This document shows, piece after piece, positions 1 to 6,189 of a DNA stretch of 6,652 nucleotides (its first letter is position 1; the number at the start of each line of letters is the position of its first letter). The DNA lies in NCBI GenBank assembly GCA_025463965.1, contig JAODBN010000253.1, forward strand, positions 1-6,652, in the 5' to 3' direction. The notes beneath the pieces were generated by a model, which saw only the letters and a list, made by a program, of their open reading frames with translations, did not search any database and was not told the DNA's origin. Source of the stretch: Acidimicrobiaceae bacterium (lineage in GTDB: Bacteria > Actinomycetota > Acidimicrobiia > Acidimicrobiales > Bog-793). The position numbers and the translations under genes were made by a program.

Positions 1-1217
1 GAACCCGGGCGGACGGCGACCGTCGTCGGACGGATGCCGGCCTGCTTCGCGAGGGTGCGCACATCGTTGGTTTGCGTGGGAAGTGCGAGGGTGACGACGG
101 TGCCGCCGGCGCCGGCGCGCGCCGTGCGTCCGGACCGATGGAGGTACGCCTTGTGCTCGGTCGGCGGATCGACGTGCACCACAAGGGCGATGTCGTCGAC
201 GTGGATCCCACGAGCTGCGATGTCGGTCGCCACGAGCACCCTGGCGCTGCCGTCGGTGAACGCTGCAAGGTTGCGCTCCCGCGCGCCCTGGCTGAGGTTG
301 CCGTGCAGCTCCACCGCGGGAATCCCCGAGGCCGTCAACTGCTTGGCGAGACGCTTTGCCGTGTGCTTGGTGCGCATGAACAGCAGGCTTCGGTCGAGCC
401 CGGCGGCAAGCTCGCGGATGACCGCTGGCTTGTCGGCGGCCGAGACCGAGAACACGTGGTGGGTCATCGTGGACACCGGGGCGACTGCAGGGTCGACCGA
501 ATGGGTGACGGGGTCGTGGAGGTAGCGCTTCACCAGCACGTCCACGCCGTTGTCGAGAGTTGCCGAGAAGAGCATCCTCTGTCCGCCCTTCGGCGTCCGG
601 TCGAGCAGGCGCTTGACGCCAGGAAGGAAGCCGAGGTCGGCCATGTGGTCTGCCTCGTCGAGCACGGTGATCTCTACACCCGACAGGTCGCAGTGGCCCT
701 GACCGATGAGATCCTCGAGTCGACCGGGACAGGCGACCAGGACGTCGACGCCTCGCGAGAGGGCCTTTACCTGCGGCGACTGACCCACCCCGCCGAAGAC
801 GACAGCCGAGGTCAATCGGCAGGCGTGCGCCATCGGTGCGATCACCGCGAGCACTTGGTTGGCTAGCTCTCGAGTGGGAACGAGCACGAGGCCTCGAGGC
901 TGGCGCGGCCGGCGGCTCCCTCCCGCCAATCGGGCGACAAGCGGGATCGAGAACGCGAGGGTCTTGCCGCTGCCGGTACGACCCCTCCCGAGGACGTCGT
1001 GACCTGACAAGGTGTCGACAAGCGTGGCGGCCTGGATGGGCAATGGACGATCAATACCCTGCGCGCCAAGCAAGTTGGCAATGAAGGGCGGGACGCCGAG
1101 TGCAGCGAACGTGACCGCCGTCGTGTCGCCGGCCCCGCCGGGAACGGCCTCTTGCACAGCGACTTGCGAGGTGTGGTGGTGGGTCCGTCGCGGGCGCGGA
1201 CTATGGACGTTATTCAC
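1..1217 (-). CDS. DEAD-box ATP-dependent RNA helicase, C-terminus cut by the window edge
   Basis: An ATP-dependent RNA unwinding enzyme of the actinobacterial DEAD-box group, cytoplasmic, likely acting in RNA remodelling or ribosome assembly. The frame is open from 1325 to position 1, giving 405 codons from a GTG at 1217. Visible motifs, counted from that start: Q-motif region 37-62 (FAALGVPPF ... PIQ), Walker A GRGRTGSGKT 77-86, PTREL 114-118, CPGRL 163-167 (usually TPGRL), DEAD 187-190, SAT 218-220, VATDIAARGI 329-338 and HRSGRTARAG 360-369. Both RecA-like lobes are complete; only the C-terminal tail is missing. GTG 1217 is preferred because AAGGA lies 11 bases upstream. GTG 1157 has no Shine-Dalgarno match, and ATG 1292 is also possible. 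The first ~35 residues are basic and His-rich and not part of the core. The family is certain; the exact start and the cellular role are not. Confidence 0.95.
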   Translation of the reverse strand, partial: MNNVHSPRPRRTHHHTSQVAVQEAVPGGAGDTTAVTFAALGVPPFIANLLGAQGIDRPLPIQAATLVDTLSGHDVLGRGRTGSGKTLAFSIPLVARLAGGSRRPRQPRGLVLVPTRELANQVLAVIAPMAHACRLTSAVVFGGVGQSPQVKALSRGVDVLVACPGRLEDLIGQGHCDLSGVEITVLDEADHMADLGFLPGVKRLLDRTPKGGQRMLFSATLDNGVDVLVKRYLHDPVTHSVDPAVAPVSTMTHHVFSVSAADKPAVIRELAAGLDRSLLFMRTKHTAKRLAKQLTASGIPAVELHGNLSQGARERNLAAFTDGSARVLVATDIAARGIHVDDIALVVHVDPPTEHKAYLHRSGRTARAGAGGTVVTLALPTQTNDVRTLAKQAGIRPTTVAVRPG

Positions 1218-1430
1218 TGGAAGCGGGATCCTTCGATTTCGGGGATGTGTAGGCGTCGAATCGCCGAGAAGCGCGAAGTGCACGAAGCACATGGACGTCG
1301 AAGCCACCGCCCAGATGCGACCACTCTAGGCGATAGCGCGTGCACAGCCGGCACCCGGGCCACTGCCGAGCCGGGACTAGCCGCGCGAGCAAGGCAGGAA
1401 GATGATGAGAGCACGGAGTTACCAGCGCCT

Positions 1431-1650
1431 GTGTACGTCCATGCTCCTGCGGCGGGCGACCTGGTCCGCGTGACTGGCATCATCGTCGAACCCGATCGCG
1501 CCGACTTGGAGGCGATCGCGACCCTCGCCAGCGAGGGCAAGCTCGCGGTGCGCGTTGCTCGGAGGTTCCCGCTCGAGGACGCCCCCAAGGCACACCAGCT
1601 CGGCGAGAGGGGTCAGGCGGGCGGCAAGATGGTGCTCACCGGTGAACTGA
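1431..1650 (+). pseudogene. C-terminal remnant of a zinc-type alcohol dehydrogenase / quinone oxidoreductase (MDR superfamily)
   Basis: About 70 codons of an MDR-family NADP-dependent oxidoreductase tail. The reading RVTGIIVEPDRADLEAIATL, then GKLAVRVARRFPLEDAPKAH, then GGKMVLT matches the usual ending of these enzymes (VEPD..LE.LA.L...GKL, FPLE.A..AH.LGE.G...GK.VLTV). The nucleotide-binding core and the catalytic domain are absent, and nothing recognisable precedes about 1431. After the ACC at 1638-1640 an extra G at 1641 shifts the frame. Skipping it gives V-N-stop with TGA at 1648-1650, exactly where the family normally ends. The literal frame instead runs on to 1880 over the opposite-strand gene. 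A truncated, frameshifted remnant fits best; a distant intact gene is unlikely because there is no start and no core. It converges on the envelope protein gene at 1718. Confidence 0.7.
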
Positions 1651-1675
1651 CCGGCGACCGCAGCGCCAGCCGGCC
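1649..1675. terminator. Possible bidirectional terminator hairpin between convergent genes
   Basis: GACCGGC at 1649-1655 pairs with GCCGGCC at 1669-1675 (six of seven Watson-Crick pairs) around a 13-base loop that could form its own short GGCG/CGCC stem. It starts inside the stop codon of the plus-strand remnant and lies 43 bases past the end of the minus-strand envelope gene, where a terminator for both would be expected. Neither side has a T-run, so this is only a weak call; in GC-rich DNA such stems also occur by chance. Confidence 0.25.
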
Positions 1676-1717
1676 TCCGCGCCCGCCATTACCTGCCGTT
1701 GCTACTTCCCCGCTGAC

Positions 1718-3274
1718 TCATCGGACTCGGCTCGCCCGGGTGATGTTCGGGTCGAGGCCGGTCACCGTCAAAGTCACCTCAGCGGTGGCGATGGCGTACT
1801 CGGGGGCGTTACGAGGGCGGAAGACGACGTGCAGGTTCTGGCGGCCCCGGGGCAGCACCGCTCCGAGCTTGGGCGAGTAGGTGTAGCTGCCCGGGACGGC
1901 GGCACGGGCGTCGAGCTGTGCTGCGGAGAGCGCCGCGCCATAGGGAATCGGTGCAGGCGCCGGCCAGTTCAGCGCGGGAAGCGCCCGCTTGACAACGAGA
2001 TGAGCTGTGGCGGTGGTGACCTTCAGGCCCGGGATCGGCTCGGGTCGGATGGTCACCCGCAGTATGTGCTCGCCGGCGGCGAGAACGGTCCCCGGCCTCG
2101 GGGTGTAGGTGAAGGTTCCCTGCAGGCTCGAGCGCGCGTCGAGCTCCCTCCGACTGAGGCGGGTCCCAAAGGTGATTGCGGCCGGCGGCGCCCAGGTGAC
2201 GAGTGGGGTGATCGTCCCGAAGTGGGGCGCCTTCGAGAGGTCGAAGGTTTCGTCGGGGCAGCGCGAGGTCGGAGAGCAGGACGAACTGAACACCGTCGCC
2301 CGGGCGCGGTCACGCGTCGTAAAGGTCCGGGCGGCCTTCATGTCGTAGTAGACGGGGGTGGCCTCGTGGGCATCGTGGCGGCAGTCGGTGATCTGCAGCC
2401 GATAGGCGGCCCGGACCAGCTTCGGGAAGCCGAACGTGCCACTCGCCGAGGTGAGCTGGCCCGTGCCGGGGCCTTTCCGGGGCAGGGCAGCCACGCACAC
2501 CTTGCTGACAGGCCGCCCGAGCGGATCGACGACTCGGCCGAGGATCGATACGGAGGGCAGCTTCAGCCCGAAGCCGGCGACGGGCTCGTCCGAGACCCGG
2601 CTGGCGTAGTTCAGCTCTGCCCAGGACCGTTGGCCGTAGCCGGTCCAGTTGGATTCGGCTAGGGCGCGGGCAAGGGTGGCGGTCGTGGCCTTCCGATCCT
2701 GCAGGGCGCGAAGGATTGGACGGTTCCAGCTGAGCCCCATGGTCTGGCGAGTGGCTCGTAAGCCCTGCTCGAGGGTGTCGTAGGCCCGGACCCCTTGGGG
2801 GTTCCATAGATGGGCGCCCAGGGCGCCCATCTCGGTGTCGAGCGGATTGTGGCTGTTCCCGAGATCGAAGGTGCCCTCGTGCGCGGCCCAGCGCTCGAGG
2901 AACTGGAGCCTCGGGTCGCTCGCCCTGGCGGCGGGCTCACCGAGGTAGAGGAGGTAACTACGTGACCACTCTCCGATCGTGACCCTGGCATCGACCGGTC
3001 GCTGCGTGGCCACCTGGGCCCGGGTGCGTTTGGGCGCTCGAGCGGCGGTGTCGACCGGAATCCGGCCGCTAGAGATCGGGGGCGGGCTGGAGGAGGGTGG
3101 GCGGCTAGAGAAGGGTGGGCGGCTTGAAGATGGCGCGGCGCCGGGAGCGAAGACGTTGTTGCGCACGAGTAGAACTATCCCGAGCGCGAGCATCGCGGCG
3201 GCCAGCACCGCAGCCACGCGGGTGAAGGAGAAGCGTGCCGTGGCTTCGGAGGCGGGTCGACGCAGTAGTCGCAT
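1718..3274 (-). CDS. Membrane-anchored envelope protein: lysozyme-like domain, Cna-B-like fold, two Ig-like repeats
   Basis: A 518-aa exported protein. Residues 1-16 are basic; 17-37 are one hydrophobic helix (signal anchor, no clear cleavage site); 48-71 are a Pro/Ser-rich linker; about 102-222 resemble the lysozyme-like domain of phage and actinobacterial proteins (WAAHEGT with candidate catalytic E133, NPLDT 143-147, Y.TLEQGL.AT 165-175, ALQ 190-192). Residues about 241-300 look like a carboxypeptidase-regulatory/Cna-B beta domain (GRVVDPLGRPV, SGTFGFPKL, YRLQITDC). Residues about 355-429 and 433-505 are tandem Ig-like repeats of the kind W..PA.I.YG..LS..QLDA.....G.Y.Y.P..G.VL..G...L.V.F.P. 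Four cysteines (260, 298, 333, 339) lie outside the membrane and could form disulfides. ATG 3274 is the only possible start upstream of the anchor: an in-frame TAA lies six bases upstream. GAGGA directly abuts the ATG, an unusually short spacing. A cell-wall or glycan-binding role, perhaps muramidase activity, is inferred. It appears monocistronic. Confidence 0.88.
   Translation of the reverse strand: MRLLRRPASEATARFSFTRVAAVLAAAMLALGIVLLVRNNVFAPGAAPSSSRPPFSSRPPSSSPPPISSGRIPVDTAARAPKRTRAQVATQRPVDARVTIGEWSRSYLLYLGEPAARASDPRLQFLERWAAHEGTFDLGNSHNPLDTEMGALGAHLWNPQGVRAYDTLEQGLRATRQTMGLSWNRPILRALQDRKATTATLARALAESNWTGYGQRSWAELNYASRVSDEPVAGFGLKLPSVSILGRVVDPLGRPVSKVCVAALPRKGPGTGQLTSASGTFGFPKLVRAAYRLQITDCRHDAHEATPVYYDMKAARTFTTRDRARATVFSSSCSPTSRCPDETFDLSKAPHFGTITPLVTWAPPAAITFGTRLSRRELDARSSLQGTFTYTPRPGTVLAAGEHILRVTIRPEPIPGLKVTTATAHLVVKRALPALNWPAPAPIPYGAALSAAQLDARAAVPGSYTYSPKLGAVLPRGRQNLHVVFRPRNAPEYAIATAEVTLTVTGLDPNITRASRVR
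3068..3121. repeat. Three tandem 18-base repeats encoding a PPxSSx linker
   Basis: Three consecutive 18-base units begin with GCT at 3068, 3086 and 3104, and a partial fourth starts at 3122. The second and third units differ at only a few bases. On the minus strand they encode PPFSSR, PPSSSP and PPISSG, the flexible extracellular linker between the membrane anchor and the lysozyme-like domain of the envelope protein. The unit is a whole number of codons, so copy-number change would alter linker length without breaking the frame. Confidence 0.7.
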
Positions 3275-3283
3275 TCCTCGTTA

Positions 3284-3694
3284 AGCTTCCCCGGGCAGGC
3301 CCCGTTGCGAACCTATCGCCCGTCAGAACGTCGTGACGTGGCCGTATGCCGCAACCCTCCTCCCCCACTGGATCACGCTTCTCAGGTTTCGCCGAGAATG
3401 GCTACGGCGACCGCCTTGATCGCGATCGGACGCCGCAGGCGAGGCCCATCGGCGATCCCGCCTTGCGACGGCATCGTCAGCACTCGTCTATTCCGAGCGA
3501 GCGGAAGCCGAAGCTTGTGCCGCTACGCCATCATCCATGATCGCTAGACGCGTTGCAGGTCACGGAAGGGAGAAGCGCCATCGCTGCGTACCTCGATTAT
3601 GGACGGAGCCCATCACTGACGAGGAGAAGCCACTTCGATGCAGCGAGCTGGTCGTATCACATCTCAGTACAGGCGCGATCCTCCGCGGCCCCTG
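3284..3694. other. Gene-free spacer of about 410 bases
   Basis: It lies between the divergent upstream side of the envelope gene and the end of the small membrane protein gene. Frames open on both strands, but none has a recognisable family, a good ribosome binding site or a natural protein composition. A small hairpin (TTCTC-A-GG at 3379-3386, loop TTTCG, CCGAGAA at 3392-3398) has no T-run. A TAGGTT hexamer read on the minus strand about 40 bases upstream of the envelope start could be a -10 element, but no matching -35 is visible. Otherwise nothing is seen. Confidence 0.5.
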
Positions 3695-3946
3695 CTAGCT
3701 CTTCTCGTGTAGCGCCATCAGCAGCTCAAGCACATAGGCGAAGAATCCAAGGGCCGAGGCGAGGAGGATCGCCACAGCGACGATGCCGGCCACGATCGCG
3801 ATCTCGGCGGGACGGTTGGTAACCCACGAGCTGACCGACCGCGCTGCAATTACGCCAGCAGCCGAGCCCCCTAGCAGGACGACTACGGCAGCAACCTTGA
3901 ACACGGCGGCGACAGTGCGGGCCCCGGCCATTGTCTCTCTGATCAC
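3695..3946 (-). CDS. Small two-helix membrane protein of unknown function
   Basis: An 83-aa protein from a GTG at 3946, or 78 aa from the ATG at 3931. Two hydrophobic segments are clear: about residues 11-35 (VAAVFKVAAVVVLLGG...) and about 47-79 (AEIAIVAGIVAVAILLASAL, then GFFAYVLELLMAL). They are joined by a short polar loop (RSVSSWVTNRPAE), and the protein ends in a short polar tail HEKS. GGGGGA four bases before the GTG is a good ribosome binding site; AGAGAG three bases before the ATG is an alternative. It stands alone, with no co-directional neighbour in an operon. Small membrane proteins with a conserved FFAYVLELL-type second helix are common in actinomycetes and mostly uncharacterised; I do not recognise a function. 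Composition and start signal make it likely to be real. Confidence 0.65.
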   Translation of the reverse strand: MIRETMAGARTVAAVFKVAAVVVLLGGSAAGVIAARSVSSWVTNRPAEIAIVAGIVAVAILLASALGFFAYVLELLMALHEKS

Positions 3947-3980
3947 TCGATCCCCCAGTCCTCACCGACGTGCCCGAGGA

Positions 3981-4010
3981 GTGTTACACAGCACGCACGG
4001 ACCACGTCAG
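3981..4010 (-). promoter_or_regulatory. Possible housekeeping promoter for the small membrane protein
   Basis: Read on the minus strand, CTGACG (4010-4005, four of six matches to TTGACA) is followed 18 bases later by TAACAC (3986-3981). That would start transcription near 3974 and leave a leader of about 28 bases carrying the GGGGGA site. Position and spacing fit, but the -10 lacks the final T. Confidence 0.3.
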
Positions 4011-4157
4011 GACTGCCCGTATACGGTGGCCGGCCGCATCCAGGCGATCAAAGACTTCTCGCGAGGCATCGACAGCGGGCTCTTAGAGGTGGCCACATGG
4101 CGACGGTACCCATCGTTCAGTGGCGAGGTCGTCGCTGCCGACGAAGGTCGCTCCTAG
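4011..4157 (+). pseudogene. Unassigned coding-like fragment
   Basis: The plus frame ending in TAG at 4155-4157 has, over its last ~48 codons, a natural protein composition and G/C at roughly three quarters of third positions (…AGRIQAIKDF, SGLLEVATWRRYPSF, GEVVAADEGRS). Upstream of about 4011 the same frame becomes low-quality antisense of the small membrane gene. The only start codon inside is a GTG at 4026 with no ribosome binding site. I recognise no family. It could be the tail of a decayed gene from the same lost cluster as the JetD remnant downstream, or chance. The rest of the stretch between 3947 and 4329 shows nothing I can name. Confidence 0.2.
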
Positions 4158-4329
4158 TACGCCGCTTGTGACCGCCGAGAAGCGACAGCTCGCGCCGCCT
4201 GCTCCTTCCCGGCAGTCGGTTCGAAAGCCTGCAAGGTAGTTGCGATGCTCGTCTGGATGCGCCCGCACGACGCCTTGATCCCAGCGATAGCGGTATTCGC
4301 CGCCACCGGCCCAGGCCTGATCTCGAGCA

Positions 4330-4615
4330 GCTCCCTCGCGTGCGGCGCTGCGCTGCGCTATCACGGAGACTTCGACGCCGCCGGGTTGGGACTGCGCGTG
4401 CGTGCACGAATTTGGACTCGTCCCTTGGCACATGGACGCCAGCCTCGTACCTCACCCCCCTCGCCGAGGCCGAGGCCGACGAGGCTCCCGTACCAGTTGA
4501 TCCCGGCCACTCGCCTCCCACGCCGTGGGACCCGAGCCTCCAGGCGACCTTCGACCGACACCGTCGGATTGTGCTCGAGGAGCGTCTTCACGCCCGGGTG
4601 CTGACGCCGGCATGA
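4330..4615 (+). pseudogene. Wadjet JetD-like (DUF2399 / TIGR02679) C-terminal remnant with two frameshifts
   Basis: JetD is the Toprim/DUF2399 nuclease subunit of Wadjet (JetABCD) systems, which cleave plasmid DNA. Three consecutive pieces in three frames rebuild the family C-terminus: CGAALRYHGDFDAAGLGL (from about 4344; HGDFD holds the metal-binding Asp pair), then EFGLVPWHMDAS (4408-4443), then YLTPLAEAEADEAP and PPTPWDPSLQ...HRRIVLEERL (4448-4615, stop TGA). In the family these follow directly as YHGDFDW.GL, ..PWRMDA.DYL, and TPWDP.L...H...V.EE. One shift lies between about 4395 and 4408, the other at 4441-4447. The upstream half of the protein, including the Toprim glutamate region and the DNA-binding N-terminus, is not recognisable. 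No JetA, JetB or JetC is visible. The pieces are strong family matches by eye; two frameshifts plus a missing N-terminus make a pseudogene near certain unless the bases are wrong. Confidence 0.75.
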
Positions 4616-4760
4616 CCAGCCCGCTCGGCGTCGGAGGGGAACTCGCGACCATCCCCGCGCTTCGATCTGTGAGCTGGCCCCCACCGGGCTCTGGGCGCCA
4701 GCCGCCTGAACGCCATCTGGTCACATCGATGGATATTCCAACAACCAATCGCGTGACGAT

Positions 4761-4892
4761 CTACGGCTGGCCGAAGGCGTCGGGGGTGCCAATCCGCCGC
4801 CCCACAATGTGTGCCTCACCCGCGACGCATTCCGTGCCGTACTCAAAGGTAGCTCGACCGTCCGGCCGCCCAGGTCGTACCGAAAGGTCCGT
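4761..4892 (-). pseudogene. C-terminal remnant of a RelE-like toxin
   Basis: A 43-codon open stretch ending in TAG 4763-4761 reads PDGRATFEYGTE, AGEAHIVGRRIG, TPDAFGQP. Actinobacterial toxins annotated as RelE-family cytotoxic translational repressors end in a similar way: GRATFEYG......HI.WRRIGTHDIF..P. Here W has become G (GGG for TGG) and H has become P (CCC for CAC), each one base away, as expected of decay. The toxin N-terminus, roughly half the protein, is missing: the similarity begins only ~30 bases after the antitoxin stop. It has no start codon. The order, antitoxin then toxin on the same strand, is that of a normal type II module. Identification rests on remembered family consensus and is less sure than the antitoxin call. 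Confidence 0.5.
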
Positions 4893-4894
4893 AC

Positions 4895-5186
4895 CTACCC
4901 CTCAGCGGCGATCCGCTCGAGCGCCCAGACGAGCTCGCTGACGGACTCAACGTGCTCGACGCGCCCCGCAGCGAGGTCCTCGTCCGCCTCGCGCTCCATC
5001 GCCTGCCAGCGCTCGCTCCAGAACCATCGCTGGTCTGCCTCGATCGGAAGGGCCGGACGCAGCTCGACGACACCGTACTCGCGCTCAACGAGCTCGACCT
5101 GTGCACCCGGCTCATCGAGGTGGTCACCCTCGGGAACGCTTCTTCACGGGCGAACGGCGACCCGGTGACAGAGCTGTGCTCGGCAT
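4895..5186 (-). pseudogene. Frameshifted AbrB/MazE-like antitoxin
   Basis: The C-terminal 78 codons (5131-4895, stop TAG) read EGDHLDEPGAQVELVE, ELRPALPIEADQRWFWSE, RWQAMEREADEDLAAGR, VESVSELVWALE. This is the typical antitoxin layout: an AbrB-fold end, an I(D/E).DQ.WFW motif, a W..(M/G)EREADED.AAGR helix and an acidic tail, which in the family neutralises the cognate toxin. The beginning of the protein lies in another frame from ATG 5186: MPSTALSP then VKKRS, which resembles the MPST.LS..G..T.PK opening of AbrB-type DNA-binding domains, and that frame stops at 5124. From start codon to EGD there are 55 bases where the family needs about 75, so about 20 bases seem to be lost, removing part of the DNA-binding fold and breaking the frame. 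The C-terminal frame has a TGA at 5146-5144 and no good start. Family assignment is firm, inactivation likely. Confidence 0.75.
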
Positions 5187-5302
5187 GGAGATCAGGGCGA
5201 TGCGTTCTTGCTGGCCAGTCGCCACGACTGCGCTCGGTCGCCGACGCGTATTCGACCAGTCGCACTCACCCGGCCAAGCTCCTGGCCGCAGGGGTTCTCG
5301 CA

Positions 5303-5342
5303 GTCGCACCACTACAACAGCCGGTAGTAGTTGAGTGGCGAC
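5303..5342. terminator. Bulged hairpin downstream of the dehydrogenase gene
   Basis: GTCG (5303-5306), CCACT (5309-5313) and CAAC (5315-5318) pair in order with CGAC (5339-5342), AGTGG (5334-5338) and GTTG (5330-5333). This gives 13 base pairs with two small bulges on one side and an 11-base loop. It sits 68 bases past the dehydrogenase stop, suitable for a terminator of the dehydrogenase/amidase unit. No T-run follows on either strand, so it would be of the stem-only kind proposed for actinomycetes, or it may be a leftover of a mobile-element end. No gene is seen in the rest of 5187-5409. Confidence 0.35.
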
Positions 5343-5409
5343 TTCGATCCAATGGCCGCGGGGACCTCGCCGGCATCCAGCACCAGTCCCGAAGAGGCGA
5401 ATGCCCCCA

Positions 5410-6189
5410 TCATCCTGACGGAATCGTCGTCAGTCCCCCATCTACCGTGATGCAGGCACCGTTGATGTAGCTCGCAGCGTCTGTACAAAGGAAACGAACC
5501 ACTGACGCGATCTCATCGGGAGAACCGAATCTGCGAACGGGAATCGTGGATAAGTAACGGGACTCGTCAATCACACCGCGAGCTACGTCTGTCTCGTGCA
5601 TCTCGGTTCGAATGAAACCCGGCGCAACCGCGTTCACGCGGATCCCGGATGGCCCGAGCTCTCCCGCAGCGATCTTGGTCATCATGACCACCGCCGCCTT
5701 GGCCGGCGCATACATCATCCGACCGGGCATCGGAGAAAAAGCACGAATGGATGCAATGTTGACGATATTGCCCGTCTGGCGCGGCAACATCATCCGGGCC
5801 GCAGCTCGCGTGCAGTAGAACACTCCGCTTTGCAGCACGCCGAGAGACTGCTCCCAATCTTCGTCACTTAGGTCGTTTACGAAGGGTCCGATCCTGCTGA
5901 TACCGGCGTTGTTGACAAGGACATCGAGTGCTCCCAGCTGGCTCGCCAGATCCCCAACCGAACGGTTCACCGCAGCGCTGTCAGAGACATCCGCAATAGC
6001 GATCGTCGCTATCACACCTAATTCCTCCAAGTTCGCCTTCATCCGGGCGGCCGACGCCCGGTCGATGTCAAGAATTCCGATGGACATGCCGGCCAACCCG
6101 AGTTCCCGGCAGATCGCGCTTCCGAGCCCCTTCGCTCCGCCGGTAACGATCGCGCAGCGTCCGCTGAGTTCGGCTCCATCCGCGCTCAT
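5410..6189 (-). CDS. Classical short-chain dehydrogenase/reductase (SDR), 259 aa
   Basis: An NAD(P)(H)-dependent oxidoreductase acting on an unknown alcohol or ketone, cytoplasmic, of normal family length. Visible features: cofactor motif TGGAKGLG 16-23; D41 at the end of beta-strand 2, which favours NAD(H) over NADP(H); ADVSD 66-70; NNAG 93-96; catalytic S147, Y160 and K164 (YAPAK); VAPGFIRTEM 188-197; and the C-terminal VDGG 249-252. The Asn of the catalytic tetrad, normally in V-N-L.GVF, is L119 here (VLQSGVF), which is uncommon. The ATG overlaps the stop codon of the upstream amidase-like gene by four bases (ATGA), indicating translational coupling; no separate ribosome binding site is needed. 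Its GC content is clearly below that of the helicase end of the window. Database labels such as 3-oxoacyl-ACP reductase would be over-specific. Confidence 0.95.
   Translation of the reverse strand: MSADGAELSGRCAIVTGGAKGLGSAICRELGLAGMSIGILDIDRASAARMKANLEELGVIATIAIADVSDSAAVNRSVGDLASQLGALDVLVNNAGISRIGPFVNDLSDEDWEQSLGVLQSGVFYCTRAAARMMLPRQTGNIVNIASIRAFSPMPGRMMYAPAKAAVVMMTKIAAGELGPSGIRVNAVAPGFIRTEMHETDVARGVIDESRYLSTIPVRRFGSPDEIASVVRFLCTDAASYINGACITVDGGLTTIPSG

Noticed and set aside
72..866. A 264-codon open frame on the plus strand.
   Set aside because: It is antisense to the helicase, whose motifs are unmistakable; its composition is typical of a shadow frame.
1829..2662. A 277-codon plus-strand frame rich in Gly and Arg.
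   Set aside because: It is antisense to the 518-aa envelope protein, with no family or start signal.
3541..3600. Minus-strand words IIEVRSDGASPFRDL resembling the start of a HigB/RelE-type toxin.
   Set aside because: The match covers about 15 residues and stops after 22 codons, with nothing toxin-like after it in any frame.
4154..4306. A 50-codon minus-strand frame from a GTG near 4304 to TAG at 4156-4154, reading MAANTAIAGIKASC... to ...RSQAAY.
   Set aside because: It has a natural-looking composition, but no clear ribosome binding site and no family; it lies antisense to the region leading into the JetD remnant, and its third-position G/C is lower than in the real genes.
5285..5320. GGGGTTCTCGCAGTCGCACC looked like the 3' end of a tRNA; SHHYNSR in a plus frame looked like a transposase end.
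   Set aside because: The T-loop consensus GGTTC(A/G)A is absent and no cloverleaf can be drawn; the transposase-like words are followed at once by two stops, with no other transposase motif.
4952..5470. A 172-codon plus-strand frame over the antitoxin region.
   Set aside because: The opposite strand carries the recognisable antitoxin; this frame matches nothing and also runs into the dehydrogenase end.
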